Part shown: positions 29,352 through 36,916 of the stretch, piece after piece | Numbering within the stretch: position 1 is the stretch's first letter | Layout of the letters: each line of letters opens with the position of its first letter | Source: Planctomycetota bacterium | GTDB taxonomy: Bacteria > Planctomycetota > UBA1135 > GCA-002686595 | Assembly (NCBI GenBank): GCA_002862085.1 | Contig: PKCK01000063.1 | Span: forward strand, 122,053-186,052 | Length of the DNA stretch: 64,000 nucleotides | Direction of reading: 5' to 3' | Made by a program: the position numbers and the translations under genes | Notes under the pieces: model-generated | Database searches by the model: none | Told to the model about the DNA's origin: nothing | The model's input: only the letters and a program-made list of their open reading frames with translations

Positions 29352-30455
29352 ATGTCCGCGGCACGAACGAATCCCGGCGTCGCCTCCCTGATCGTCCTCA
29401 CCGGCGCCGCAGGCGCTTGCGCGGCCCCTCCGGAACTGCAGACGACGCCGACGGAGCCCGTGACGCTCGCCCTCGCCAACGAACCGCTTCACCGCCATCA
29501 CGACGTGGTGCTCGAATCGGATCCCGATCACGTCGGCGGCCTTCGTTCGCTCGTGATCACCGATGGCCGCACCTTCACGGAAGCGCTGCCCTCATGGAAC
29601 GTCGCCACAGCGGCCTCCTTCACAGTGGACGTTCGGGTCCGCTCGAAGGACCTGGTCTGGTCGCCGTGGCTCAGGATCGGGGACTGGAACGTTCCCACGA
29701 GGACCAGCGCCGCCACCACGACGTTCGACGAAGGCCGCGTCGCGGTGGACGTTCTCCAACTTCGTTCGCCGATGACCGAGCTGGAGATCGCTTTTGAGCC
29801 CGCCGCTGCAGGGATCGCCCTCGATCCGGTGGACGTGTCAGCGACCGTCGTGCTGTCGAGCGTCGAACAGCTGGAGAACGCCCGCGATCTCGCGGACGCC
29901 GAGCCCTGGCCAGAGCCGGTTCGACTCCAGGTTCCTGCCAGATCTCAGCGAGAGGACGGCGGCGAGATCGGACACCGCATCTGCAGTCCCACCTCGATCG
30001 CGATGGCACTCAGCTTCCACGGCGTCGATGTCGCGACGGATGAAGTGGCCGCAACGGTGCGTGACCCCCACCACGACATCTACGGAAACTGGAATCGGGC
30101 CGTGCAGGGCGCGCGCGCGTACGGCGTCCAGGGTCGCCTGGCGAGGCTCTCGTCCTGGGCAGCAGTGGCGGCGGTCTTGACCACGGGAACCCCGATCATC
30201 GCGAGCATCCGTGCTGACGAAGGAGACCTCGCCGGCGCACCGTATCCGAGCACAGCCGGCCACCTGCTCATGATCACGGGCCTCGGGCCTGAAGGGACGG
30301 TGCACGTCAACGACCCGGCAGGCCGCACCGCCGAGGACGTACCACGCGTCTATTCTCGTGAGGATCTCGCCCGCGTCTGGATCGAGAACGGCGGCGTCGC
30401 CTATCTCCTCGACTCCACCATCGCCGTCCCGACTGCGACCCCCACGACGCCGTGA
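29352..30455 (+). CDS. C39-like cysteine peptidase, exported
   Basis: Predicted papain-fold protease of 367 residues. The N-terminus has a signal peptide with a possible lipobox ending at Cys23 (LTGAAGAC). The N-terminal half is beta-rich (residues 40-170). The catalytic region shows Cys211 in HRICSPTSIAMALSFHG, His304 in TAGHLLMITG, and Asn320/Asp321 in VHVNDPAG, the triad order of C39-like peptidases. The second half starts at about 190 (VPARSQ...GHRICSP). No ABC transporter is fused or adjacent, unlike bacteriocin-processing C39 exporters. The stop overlaps the next start (GTGA), so it is coupled to the oxoamine synthase gene. The natural substrate is unknown; a cell-envelope peptide is plausible. 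Confidence 0.78.
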   Translation: MSAARTNPGVASLIVLTGAAGACAAPPELQTTPTEPVTLALANEPLHRHHDVVLESDPDHVGGLRSLVITDGRTFTEALPSWNVATAASFTVDVRVRSKDLVWSPWLRIGDWNVPTRTSAATTTFDEGRVAVDVLQLRSPMTELEIAFEPAAAGIALDPVDVSATVVLSSVEQLENARDLADAEPWPEPVRLQVPARSQREDGGEIGHRICSPTSIAMALSFHGVDVATDEVAATVRDPHHDIYGNWNRAVQGARAYGVQGRLARLSSWAAVAAVLTTGTPIIASIRADEGDLAGAPYPSTAGHLLMITGLGPEGTVHVNDPAGRTAEDVPRVYSREDLARVWIENGGVAYLLDSTIAVPTATPTTP

Positions 30456-31564
30456 ACCGTGAGCACCCTGCGATCGGCGCCACCACGGCCCGCACGGTGG
30501 AGATCGATGGAGTCGAACTCCTCGCGTTCCACGGCTGCGGCTACCTGGGCCTGGCTCACGAGCCTCAGGTGATCGACGCGGCCCGGGAGGCGCTCGCGAG
30601 ACACGGGGCATCCGGCCTCGCCTCCCGGAGGACGTCGGGGAACCTCGAGCTCCACGAGCGGCTCGAGAGCCGTCTCGCGGACTTCATGGGAACGGAGGCG
30701 GCGCTCGTCACCGAAGACGGCTTCATCGCTGATCTCTCGGCGCTCCAAGGCCTGGCAGCTCGGGGTCACGACCTCGGGTTGCTCGATGCCGATGCTCATC
30801 CGAGCCTCGTCGCGGGCGCGACCATCACGGGCATCGAACGATTCGACTACGGGCCCGGCGACGTCAATCGCGTGATCGCGCTTCTCGATCGACACGCCGA
30901 TCGTCGCCCGCTCGTACTCACGGATGGGGTCTTCGGAATGCACGGACGGATGGCCCCGATCCCGGACATCCTCCGCCATCTACCCGATGGCGGCCTCGTC
31001 CTCGTCGACGATTGTCACGGCGTTGGCGTCCTGGGAGAGCGTGGGCGCGGGACGATCGAGGCCTTCCGCGTACCGATGGACCACGTCCTGCTCACGTCCT
31101 CGCTCTCGAAGGCCCTCGGCTCGTCGGGTGGGTTCGTCGCCGGCTCCTCGGCCGTCATCGAGAGCATCCGGCGAAGCGCTGAGGCCTTTACGACGACCAC
31201 TGGCCTCGCACCACCCGCGGCCGCCGCCGCCCTCGCAGCGGTGGAACGCCTCGACTCCGAGCCGGAACGACTGGAACGCCTCCGAGCGAACATCGGCCAG
31301 CTCCACCGAACGGCGCGCCGCGTTGGCATCCGGAGCACGGGCACCTTCCTGCCCGTGCTCAGAATCGATTTCACCACCGAGATCGAGGCGCGCCGCCTCT
31401 CCGCGGCGCTGCACGTCGAGGGTCTCTACGCGCCGGCCGTGCGGTATCCGGGCTCCGTGGGCGCCGGTGCGGTTCGGATCGCAGTCACCAGCGAGCACAC
31501 CGCACACGACCTGCGACGCCTCGAGGACGCCCTCGAGCGGCACCTCCCCGAATCAAGCGACTGA
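30452..31564 (+). CDS. PLP-dependent alpha-oxoamine synthase (BioF/Kbl family)
   Basis: Fold-type I PLP enzyme of 370 residues that should condense an amino acid with an acyl-CoA and release CO2. Active-site residues are all present: His116 in DADAHPSLVAGA (stacks on the cofactor), Asp186 and His189 in VDDCHGVGVLGERGRG, and Lys220 in SSLSKALGSSGGFVAGS, the Schiff-base lysine. The short N-terminus begins about 30 residues later than BioF. The GTG start at 30452 overlaps the peptidase stop. No other biotin, threonine-catabolism or sphingolipid gene is adjacent, so the acyl donor and amino acid are unresolved; candidates are alanine, glycine or serine with a CoA ester. Coupling to an exported peptidase is unusual. 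Confidence 0.88.
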   Translation: MNREHPAIGATTARTVEIDGVELLAFHGCGYLGLAHEPQVIDAAREALARHGASGLASRRTSGNLELHERLESRLADFMGTEAALVTEDGFIADLSALQGLAARGHDLGLLDADAHPSLVAGATITGIERFDYGPGDVNRVIALLDRHADRRPLVLTDGVFGMHGRMAPIPDILRHLPDGGLVLVDDCHGVGVLGERGRGTIEAFRVPMDHVLLTSSLSKALGSSGGFVAGSSAVIESIRRSAEAFTTTTGLAPPAAAAALAAVERLDSEPERLERLRANIGQLHRTARRVGIRSTGTFLPVLRIDFTTEIEARRLSAALHVEGLYAPAVRYPGSVGAGAVRIAVTSEHTAHDLRRLEDALERHLPESSD

Positions 31565-31913
31565 GCGGCCGCTGACAGTCGCCCGCCGGAACCGACCGGA
31601 TTCGTCCCGCGAGTCCGGAGCGCCGTTCCCCTTCAACGTTCGCGAGGGATGGAGATCGCGATCTCCGGGTCGCACGTGGGCTGGGAATCCGTGGTCGCCG
31701 TCTCGCGGTGCATCACGCCCGTGGGCCGGGAGGGCTGGAGAGAGGACGGTCGCGCCCGGCGCTCCCCCCGGCGCTGCCCCGGTGCAGCAGCCGGACCGGA
31801 ATGGCGACGTCCCTCGGAGCCACGACCGAGATCGAGGAGTGCAGGAGGAGCGGGGCATGCAGGTCACCCCGCACGACTCAGCCCGCGAGTCCGCACGGAC
31901 GCGTGGCCGTCTC
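31565..31913. other. gene-free stretch between convergent genes
   Basis: About 350 bp between the oxoamine synthase gene and the zinc-ribbon gene, which converge here. Open frames exist on both strands but have no conserved domain or sensible codon use. The only structure seen is a perfect 16-bp palindrome at 31651-31666 and two nearby copies of CCGGCGCT around 31757-31780. I found no RNA gene. Confidence 0.5.
31651..31666. repeat. perfect 16-bp palindrome
   Basis: GGAGATCGCGATCTCC is its own reverse complement with no spacer. It sits in the gene-free stretch between convergent genes, 87 bp after the oxoamine synthase stop. With no loop it would make a poor RNA hairpin terminator; a dimeric protein-binding site is possible. 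Its function is not known. Confidence 0.45.
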
Positions 31914-33059
31914 TCAGCCTGCGTGACGCGCGAGCACCGCCGCCCCCGTCAGCGCGAGGAGCCCGCCGAGCACCGCGAGCGCGATCTTGACCCAGGAGTA
32001 CGGCGCGCGGCCGGCGATCCGACCGGTCTGACCATTGATCAGGACGGCGTAGCTCCTGCCTCTGAAGTCGTACGTCACGCTCCACATCGGCAGGAGAACG
32101 TGCTTCCAGCGAACATCGCGGAACGTGTTCCGCACACTCAAGCTCCTGTGGGTGTCACCAGGTACGTCGTCCGCGCATCGTTCGCGCTGCAGCTCTTCGA
32201 TCATCCGCTGCCCTCGCCTCCAACCCTCCTCGAGGTCCACCTGGTACTCCTCCGCGCGCCAACCGGCGAGGAAGCTCGGCTCGTACGGGACGAGCCCCTC
32301 CGTGGAGAAGTCGCCGAGTGAGCCAGCGAGATCCTCGTCGATCCCCCGGGACGCGATCACGAGGCGATCGTCGTGGTGATCGTCGCGCTGGCCCCACGAG
32401 GGCCACCAGCGCACTTTCCGCACCCGGCGGGATCGCACCTGCCGCTTGCCATTGATCCGGGTCGTGTAGGTCTCCCTCACCCAGTAATAGGTCCCCGATT
32501 GCGCCGACCAGTCGGAGTGGACCGCGGCGTCGAAGGTCCACGCGGGCACGTACACCCCAACGGCCTCGACGCGCTTGGTGCGTTTGAGCGCGTTCGGGCG
32601 GAACCAGAGCGAGCTGATCCAGCGACGAAACGTCTCCTCGACGCTGCCACGCCCGACCTCGAGCGGGATCAGTGATTCAGGCCTGATCGCGTTCCTGCTG
32701 GCCTCCTGCGAGAGCACCTCAGCCGAGCCGCAGAATGGGCAGGACTCCGACGTCGATGGGCCCTCGAAGGTCACGCGGGCGCCACAGTTCTGGCATTCCG
32801 TCACCCGGACGGCTCTGCCCAGGCCCGTCGCCGCCTCGCCGGCCGCCGAGAGTGGGCGCTCCAGGATCGCCTCGTCCCGGACCACGACCTCCTTGACGGC
32901 GTTGCAGTGCTCGCAGTGAAGGGCTCCCTCGTCGGGGCTCCAACGGAGGGGAGCACCACACTCATCGCAGTCGAGGTCCACTTCGGCTGCGGGCGATGCC
33001 TCCGGTCGAAATGCAGCCCGGGGGAGCGGCGGGGGCGGTTCGCAGGTTTCGTCGAGCAT
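31914..33059 (-). CDS. zinc-ribbon membrane protein, YdjG-like
   Basis: Protein of 381 residues from the ATG at 33059; an ATG at 33095 with a GAGG four bases before it would add 12 residues and is equally possible. Two Cys4 ribbons open it: CDECGAPLRWS...LHCEHCNAV and CQNCGARVTF...SCPFCGSAEVLS. Then comes a long beta-rich domain (EVGRGSVEETFRRWISSLWF, VYVPAWTFDA) and one C-terminal membrane helix (IALAVLGGLLALTGAAVLA). The order of zinc ribbon, beta domain and terminal helix matches Bacillus YdjG, which helps anchor the SPFH protein YdjI. The divergent neighbour is a YdjI-like protein, which supports the call. The partner role is known only for the Bacillus system. Confidence 0.75.
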   Translation of the reverse strand: MLDETCEPPPPLPRAAFRPEASPAAEVDLDCDECGAPLRWSPDEGALHCEHCNAVKEVVVRDEAILERPLSAAGEAATGLGRAVRVTECQNCGARVTFEGPSTSESCPFCGSAEVLSQEASRNAIRPESLIPLEVGRGSVEETFRRWISSLWFRPNALKRTKRVEAVGVYVPAWTFDAAVHSDWSAQSGTYYWVRETYTTRINGKRQVRSRRVRKVRWWPSWGQRDDHHDDRLVIASRGIDEDLAGSLGDFSTEGLVPYEPSFLAGWRAEEYQVDLEEGWRRGQRMIEELQRERCADDVPGDTHRSLSVRNTFRDVRWKHVLLPMWSVTYDFRGRSYAVLINGQTGRIAGRAPYSWVKIALAVLGGLLALTGAAVLARHAG

Positions 33060-33226
33060 GGTGAATGAAAATCGCCCCTGCGAGTCGTCCTGCATGAGGC
33101 CTCGGATCCGGCCAGAGGCTACCTTGTTCTCGCGCTGGATCCCGGCCCCGCCGATCCATCCCTGCGGACCCCACCGGCCGTTCAGCGCTCTTCCCCACCA
33201 CAAACAGCGACAACGACGAGGCTTTC

Positions 33227-34363
33227 ATGGGTGTGATCGATTGGTTCAAGCGCGGCGTCCAGGAGATGATGGTCGCCCGCCCCGACGGGACGAAGGCACA
33301 GATCGTCTGGAAGCACCCGGACGAGACCATCCCCATGAAGTCCCAGCTGACCGTCGACTCCGACGAGGTCGCGGTCTTCTTCAAGGACGGCAGGGTGGTC
33401 GAGACCATGGGTCCCGGCCGCTTCACACTGGACTCCGCGAACCTTCCGTTCCTGTCGAACCTGATCGACTCGTTCACCGGCGGAGACGTGTTCAAGGCCG
33501 AGGTGTTCTTCGTCAACACCCGCGAACATCCCGGGATCAAGTTCGGCGGCCGCATTGGCCACGTCGAGGATCCCAAGTCCGGCGTGCCCGTGGAGACGAT
33601 GGTTCACGGCGAGTTCAGCTTCCGGGTGACCGACGCGCACAAGCTCATCACGGGCTTGGTCGGTATGGGCCGCGCCGAGTCCTTCATGGTCAAGGGCTGG
33701 ATGAAGGAGCAAGTCCTGAAGGTGCTTCGCGACAACATCGCCGAGCTCCTCGTGAAGGAGAAGTGGCCCCTCCTTGACGTCACGTCGGGCGCTTACACCG
33801 AGGAGATCGAGTCCACGGCGCTCGGCCGCATGGACGTTCACGTCGCTGATTACGGGATCGACGTGGTCCGGTTCGGCAACTTCGTGATCGGGATCGACGA
33901 GGAGGATGCGGACAACCTCAAGAGCCTCTACCGCGACGCCGCGTACCTGCGAACCGTCGGTGGTGTCGAAAGCTACCAGAGATTCGCCGCTGGCAAGGCG
34001 ATGATGGGCGCCGGGGAAGGCATGGCCCAGGGCGGCGGCGGCGCATCCGGGGGAGGCGGCGGCGAAGGCAGCCTGCTCGGCGGGGCAGGACTTGGCGTTG
34101 GCTTCGGTCTCGCCCAGATGCTCGTCCGGGACAATCAGGGCGGCCAGACGCTCGCGCCGGCCGCCGCCGGGGTGACGTGCGGGGCGTGCGGCGCCCACGT
34201 CGCCCCCGGCAAGTTCTGCAGCGCCTGCGGATCGGAGATGAAGATCGCGGGCGCCCCCGTCGGAACGAGGTTCTGCACCAATTGCGGCGAGGCGATGGCT
34301 CCCGACGCGCGCTTCTGCGGCGCGTGCGGAGCGAAGCAGAGCGACGACGAGCCGAGCCCGTGA
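33227..34363 (+). CDS. SPFH-domain protein with double zinc ribbon, YdjI-like
   Basis: Protein of 378 residues from an ATG with GAGG five bases upstream. The N-terminal MGVIDWFKRGVQEMM is an amphipathic start like Bacillus YdjI and related virion core-like SPFH proteins. An SPFH (band 7) domain spans about residues 25-250 (EVAVFFKDGRVVETMGPGRFTLDSANLP), followed by a Gly-rich linker (about 265-300, GGGGASGGGGGEG) and a double zinc ribbon from about 318 to the end with eight Cys in CxxC pairs (CGACGAH, CSACGSEM, CTNCGEAM, CGACGAKQ). Such proteins form membrane-associated scaffolds in envelope stress. No transmembrane segment is seen, so membrane attachment would depend on a partner such as the divergent zinc-ribbon protein. 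The PspA gene of the Bacillus operon is not nearby. Confidence 0.85.
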   Translation: MGVIDWFKRGVQEMMVARPDGTKAQIVWKHPDETIPMKSQLTVDSDEVAVFFKDGRVVETMGPGRFTLDSANLPFLSNLIDSFTGGDVFKAEVFFVNTREHPGIKFGGRIGHVEDPKSGVPVETMVHGEFSFRVTDAHKLITGLVGMGRAESFMVKGWMKEQVLKVLRDNIAELLVKEKWPLLDVTSGAYTEEIESTALGRMDVHVADYGIDVVRFGNFVIGIDEEDADNLKSLYRDAAYLRTVGGVESYQRFAAGKAMMGAGEGMAQGGGGASGGGGGEGSLLGGAGLGVGFGLAQMLVRDNQGGQTLAPAAAGVTCGACGAHVAPGKFCSACGSEMKIAGAPVGTRFCTNCGEAMAPDARFCGACGAKQSDDEPSP

Positions 34364-34963
34364 CTCCCGGCTCCGGCTGATCGAGCGGCGCCCGACCGGA
34401 TCCTCGGCCGGGTGCCGCCTCCTCGGGTCAACAGCGCCCGGCGAGGAGGACGAGCCCGATCGACCAGGTTTAGCGGCGACCTGCGCAGCGGCGACGCCCG
34501 CCCACACCTGCGGCCGCAGAAGGTCTCGACGTCGGGCCCCATCCGATGGATGCCTCGTGCCCGTGGGGTGAGACAGCACCTCGCCGGAATCGAGAGGCGC
34601 CGCGGCATCGGGCATCTCCCGCCCGGTGGGCCAGCGCATGGCCCCGGGGAACTTCGTCGTTCCAGGAGAACGGCCCACGGGACCGCCGTACGGTCCGGGG
34701 CCAGGGAGTGCGCTGCCGGCGCTCGCAGGCCAGCACCTCCGCCCCACGCATCCGTGTGCGCTCCTCCGGCCAACGCCCAAAGCTCGCTGGTCAGGGTTCC
34801 GGGATCGCGACCCGTGCGCGTCGGCGTTCGGGGCCAAGGCGGAGGGGCGCGCAGGACGTGACGTCCAGGCGCTCAAAATCCCCGGCGCACGGGTGTGGAT
34901 GGCGACGTGGACGCGGGAGACTCTGCGTCAGCTGGCCCCCGACGTGCGCTCAGCTCGACGATC
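34364..34963. other. gene-free stretch of 600 bp
   Basis: Between the SPFH gene and the antiporter gene. Several open frames on both strands, some over 150 codons, reflect the high GC content; their translations are Arg/Pro/Ala-rich, lack conserved blocks, and differ in character from the neighbouring genes. I see no tRNA, RNase P or tmRNA signature. Apart from the hairpin at 34386-34417, its content is unexplained; it could hold a long 5' leader for the antiporter gene or the remains of a decayed gene. Confidence 0.4.
34386..34417 (+). terminator. possible hairpin after SPFH gene
   Basis: CGGCGCCCG (34386-34394) pairs with CGGGTGCCG (34409-34417) with one G-U wobble and a 14-base loop, beginning 22 bp after the SPFH stop. 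There is no T-run after it, so termination by this element alone is uncertain. Confidence 0.4.
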
Positions 34964-36820
34964 ATGTCCATCTCCCCGTACTCCATCATCGACGACTCCG
35001 GCGCCGTCGCGCTCGACCCGTCCCTCGCGATCGCGCTCGTCGGCGCGGCCGGCATCGGAGCACAGTGGCTCGCCTGGCGACTGAAGCTCCCCTCAATCCT
35101 CCTCCTTCTCCTGTCGGGGATTCTCGTGGGCCCCGCCCTCGGCGTCCTCGAACCCCGGGAGCTCTTCGGCGACATCCTCGACCCCCTCGTCTCCATCGCG
35201 GTGGGCGTGATCCTCTTCGAAGGAGGGCTCAGCCTGAAGATGAAGGAGCTGGGTGAGCACGGCGGCCCGATCCTCCGCCTCCTGACCATCGGAGTCCTCG
35301 TCACCTGGGGCCTCGCGACGATCCTCGCGATCGGGGTCGCTGGCCTCCCCTGGCAGACCGCCCTGGTCCTCGGCGCCATCCTCACGGTGACCGGCCCGAC
35401 GGTCATCGGACCCCTTCTCCGGCAGATACGCCCCCGCGGTCCCGTCGAGGCGATCGCGAAGTGGGAGGGAATCGTGGTCGACGTCGTCGGTGCCACCCTC
35501 GCTGTGCTCGTCCTGCAGACCGTCACCGATGGCCGCGCCGAAGAAGGCGCGATGATCTCCGCCAGCGGGGCCGCCGTGACGCTCCTCAAGACGGTCCTCG
35601 TCGGCGCGGCAGCGGGCCTCGCTGGCACCTATGCCATCGTGATCCCCCTCCGTCGCCATCTGGTTCCGGACGAGCTCGAGAACGCCGTCTCCTTGGCGAT
35701 GGTGCTGCTCGTCTTCGTGCTCAGCGACCATCTCGCCCACGAATCCGGGCTCCTCGCCGTCACCTTGATGGGGTTCTTGCTCGCAAATCGCCGCGACGTC
35801 TCCGTGCACCACATCATCGAGTTCAAGGAGAACCTGCGAGTGCTCCTGATCTCGACGCTCTTCATCGTGCTCGCGGCGACGATCGACCTCGACGCGCTCC
35901 AGCGCACCGGGCTCCGCGGACTCGCCTTCGTGGCCCTCCTGATCGTCATCGTCCGTCCCGTCTCGGTGATGCTCTCGCTCATCAGGACGAGCCTTCGCTT
36001 CAAGGAGCGCGCCTTCCTCGCGATGCTGGCGCCCCGGGGCATCGTGGCCGCCGCTGTGTCCTCCCTCTTCGCCCTCCGCCTCCAGGCGTCGAACGTCCCG
36101 GGAGCTGACCAGCTTGCACCGATCGCGTTCCTCGTCATCGTGGTGACCGTCGCGTTCTATGGCCTGGGAGCCGGCCCCCTGGCCCGCCGCCTCGGCCTCT
36201 CCGACCCTGACGCACAGGGAGCGCTGATCGCCGGGGCCGGGCCTTTCGCGCTCGCCTTCGGCCACGCCCTGCAGGGTCTCGGCTTCGCTGTGATTCACGT
36301 CGACTCCAACCGTGAGTCGGTGGCCAAGGCGCGCCTCGGCGGTCTCCGAGCCCATTACGGCTCGATCCTCTCCGCCAACGTGCTCGACTCCCTGCCGCTG
36401 GGAGACACAGGGCGCTTCCTGGGACTGACCCCCAATGACGAGGTCAACGCCCTCGCGGCAGCACACCTCGCGTCGCTGTACGGCCGAGCAGAGGTCTACC
36501 AGGCTCCGCTCGAGGACGCCGACGAGGCCGAGGTGCGCCAGGACCTGCGCGGGCGAGTTCTGTTCAGCCCCAGGATGACGATCGCCCACCTCGACACCCT
36601 CGTCCGACACGGCTGGAGCGTGAAGGCCACGCCGCTGACCGAGGAGTTCGATTTCTCCGACTACTCCGCGCGGCAGGGCGAGCGCGCCGTTCTCCTCGGG
36701 ATCGTGACGGACGATCGTCTCTCGCTGTTCACAGCAGCCTCGGACGCCTCAGGGGAGCCGGGGGATGTCATCCTGAGCCTCGTGCCTGAAGAGGTGCGAG
36801 CGGAAGACGAAGGCGAGTGA
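34964..36820 (+). CDS. cation:proton antiporter (CPA family) with TrkA-N domain
   Basis: Integral membrane exchanger of 618 residues. Residues 10-410 form about 12-13 helices (LDPSLAIALVGAAGIGAQWLAW; LPSILLLLLSGILVGP; VGVILFEGGLSLKM). The block LGAILTVTGPTVIGPLLRQI corresponds to the ion-site region of NhaP-type CPA1 antiporters. A cytoplasmic Rossmann domain of the TrkA-N/RCK type follows (ALIAGAGPFALAFGHALQGLGF with HVDSNRE, about residues 410-540) and probably senses nucleotide to gate the exchanger. A final soluble domain (LTEEFDFSDYSARQGERAVLLGIV) ends the protein. The ATG at 34964 is used; an in-frame upstream start at 34895 adds 23 residues with no support. It probably exports Na+ or K+ for H+. 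Confidence 0.9.
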   Translation: MSISPYSIIDDSGAVALDPSLAIALVGAAGIGAQWLAWRLKLPSILLLLLSGILVGPALGVLEPRELFGDILDPLVSIAVGVILFEGGLSLKMKELGEHGGPILRLLTIGVLVTWGLATILAIGVAGLPWQTALVLGAILTVTGPTVIGPLLRQIRPRGPVEAIAKWEGIVVDVVGATLAVLVLQTVTDGRAEEGAMISASGAAVTLLKTVLVGAAAGLAGTYAIVIPLRRHLVPDELENAVSLAMVLLVFVLSDHLAHESGLLAVTLMGFLLANRRDVSVHHIIEFKENLRVLLISTLFIVLAATIDLDALQRTGLRGLAFVALLIVIVRPVSVMLSLIRTSLRFKERAFLAMLAPRGIVAAAVSSLFALRLQASNVPGADQLAPIAFLVIVVTVAFYGLGAGPLARRLGLSDPDAQGALIAGAGPFALAFGHALQGLGFAVIHVDSNRESVAKARLGGLRAHYGSILSANVLDSLPLGDTGRFLGLTPNDEVNALAAAHLASLYGRAEVYQAPLEDADEAEVRQDLRGRVLFSPRMTIAHLDTLVRHGWSVKATPLTEEFDFSDYSARQGERAVLLGIVTDDRLSLFTAASDASGEPGDVILSLVPEEVRAEDEGE

Positions 36821-36916
36821 ACGACGCTGACTCCATCGCGGACGCCGCAAGGTCCTGGGCCAGGGGAGCCGAGTACGCGCGCACGGTGCTCGTAGCGGAG
36901 CGCGCGCAGGCGCCCA

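Noticed and set aside
29352..31564. Bacteriocin (RiPP) export or maturation cluster based on the C39 fold
   Set aside because: The protease is not fused to an ABC exporter and no precursor peptide or transporter gene is nearby.
30452..31564. Biotin biosynthesis gene bioF
   Set aside because: The fold matches, but none of bioA, bioB or bioD is adjacent and the N-terminus is short, so a specific biotin role is not supported.
33182..34876. A 564-codon minus-strand frame across the SPFH gene and the gene-free stretch
   Set aside because: It runs antisense through the SPFH gene and its translation is low-complexity Arg/Ala/Gly; not coding.
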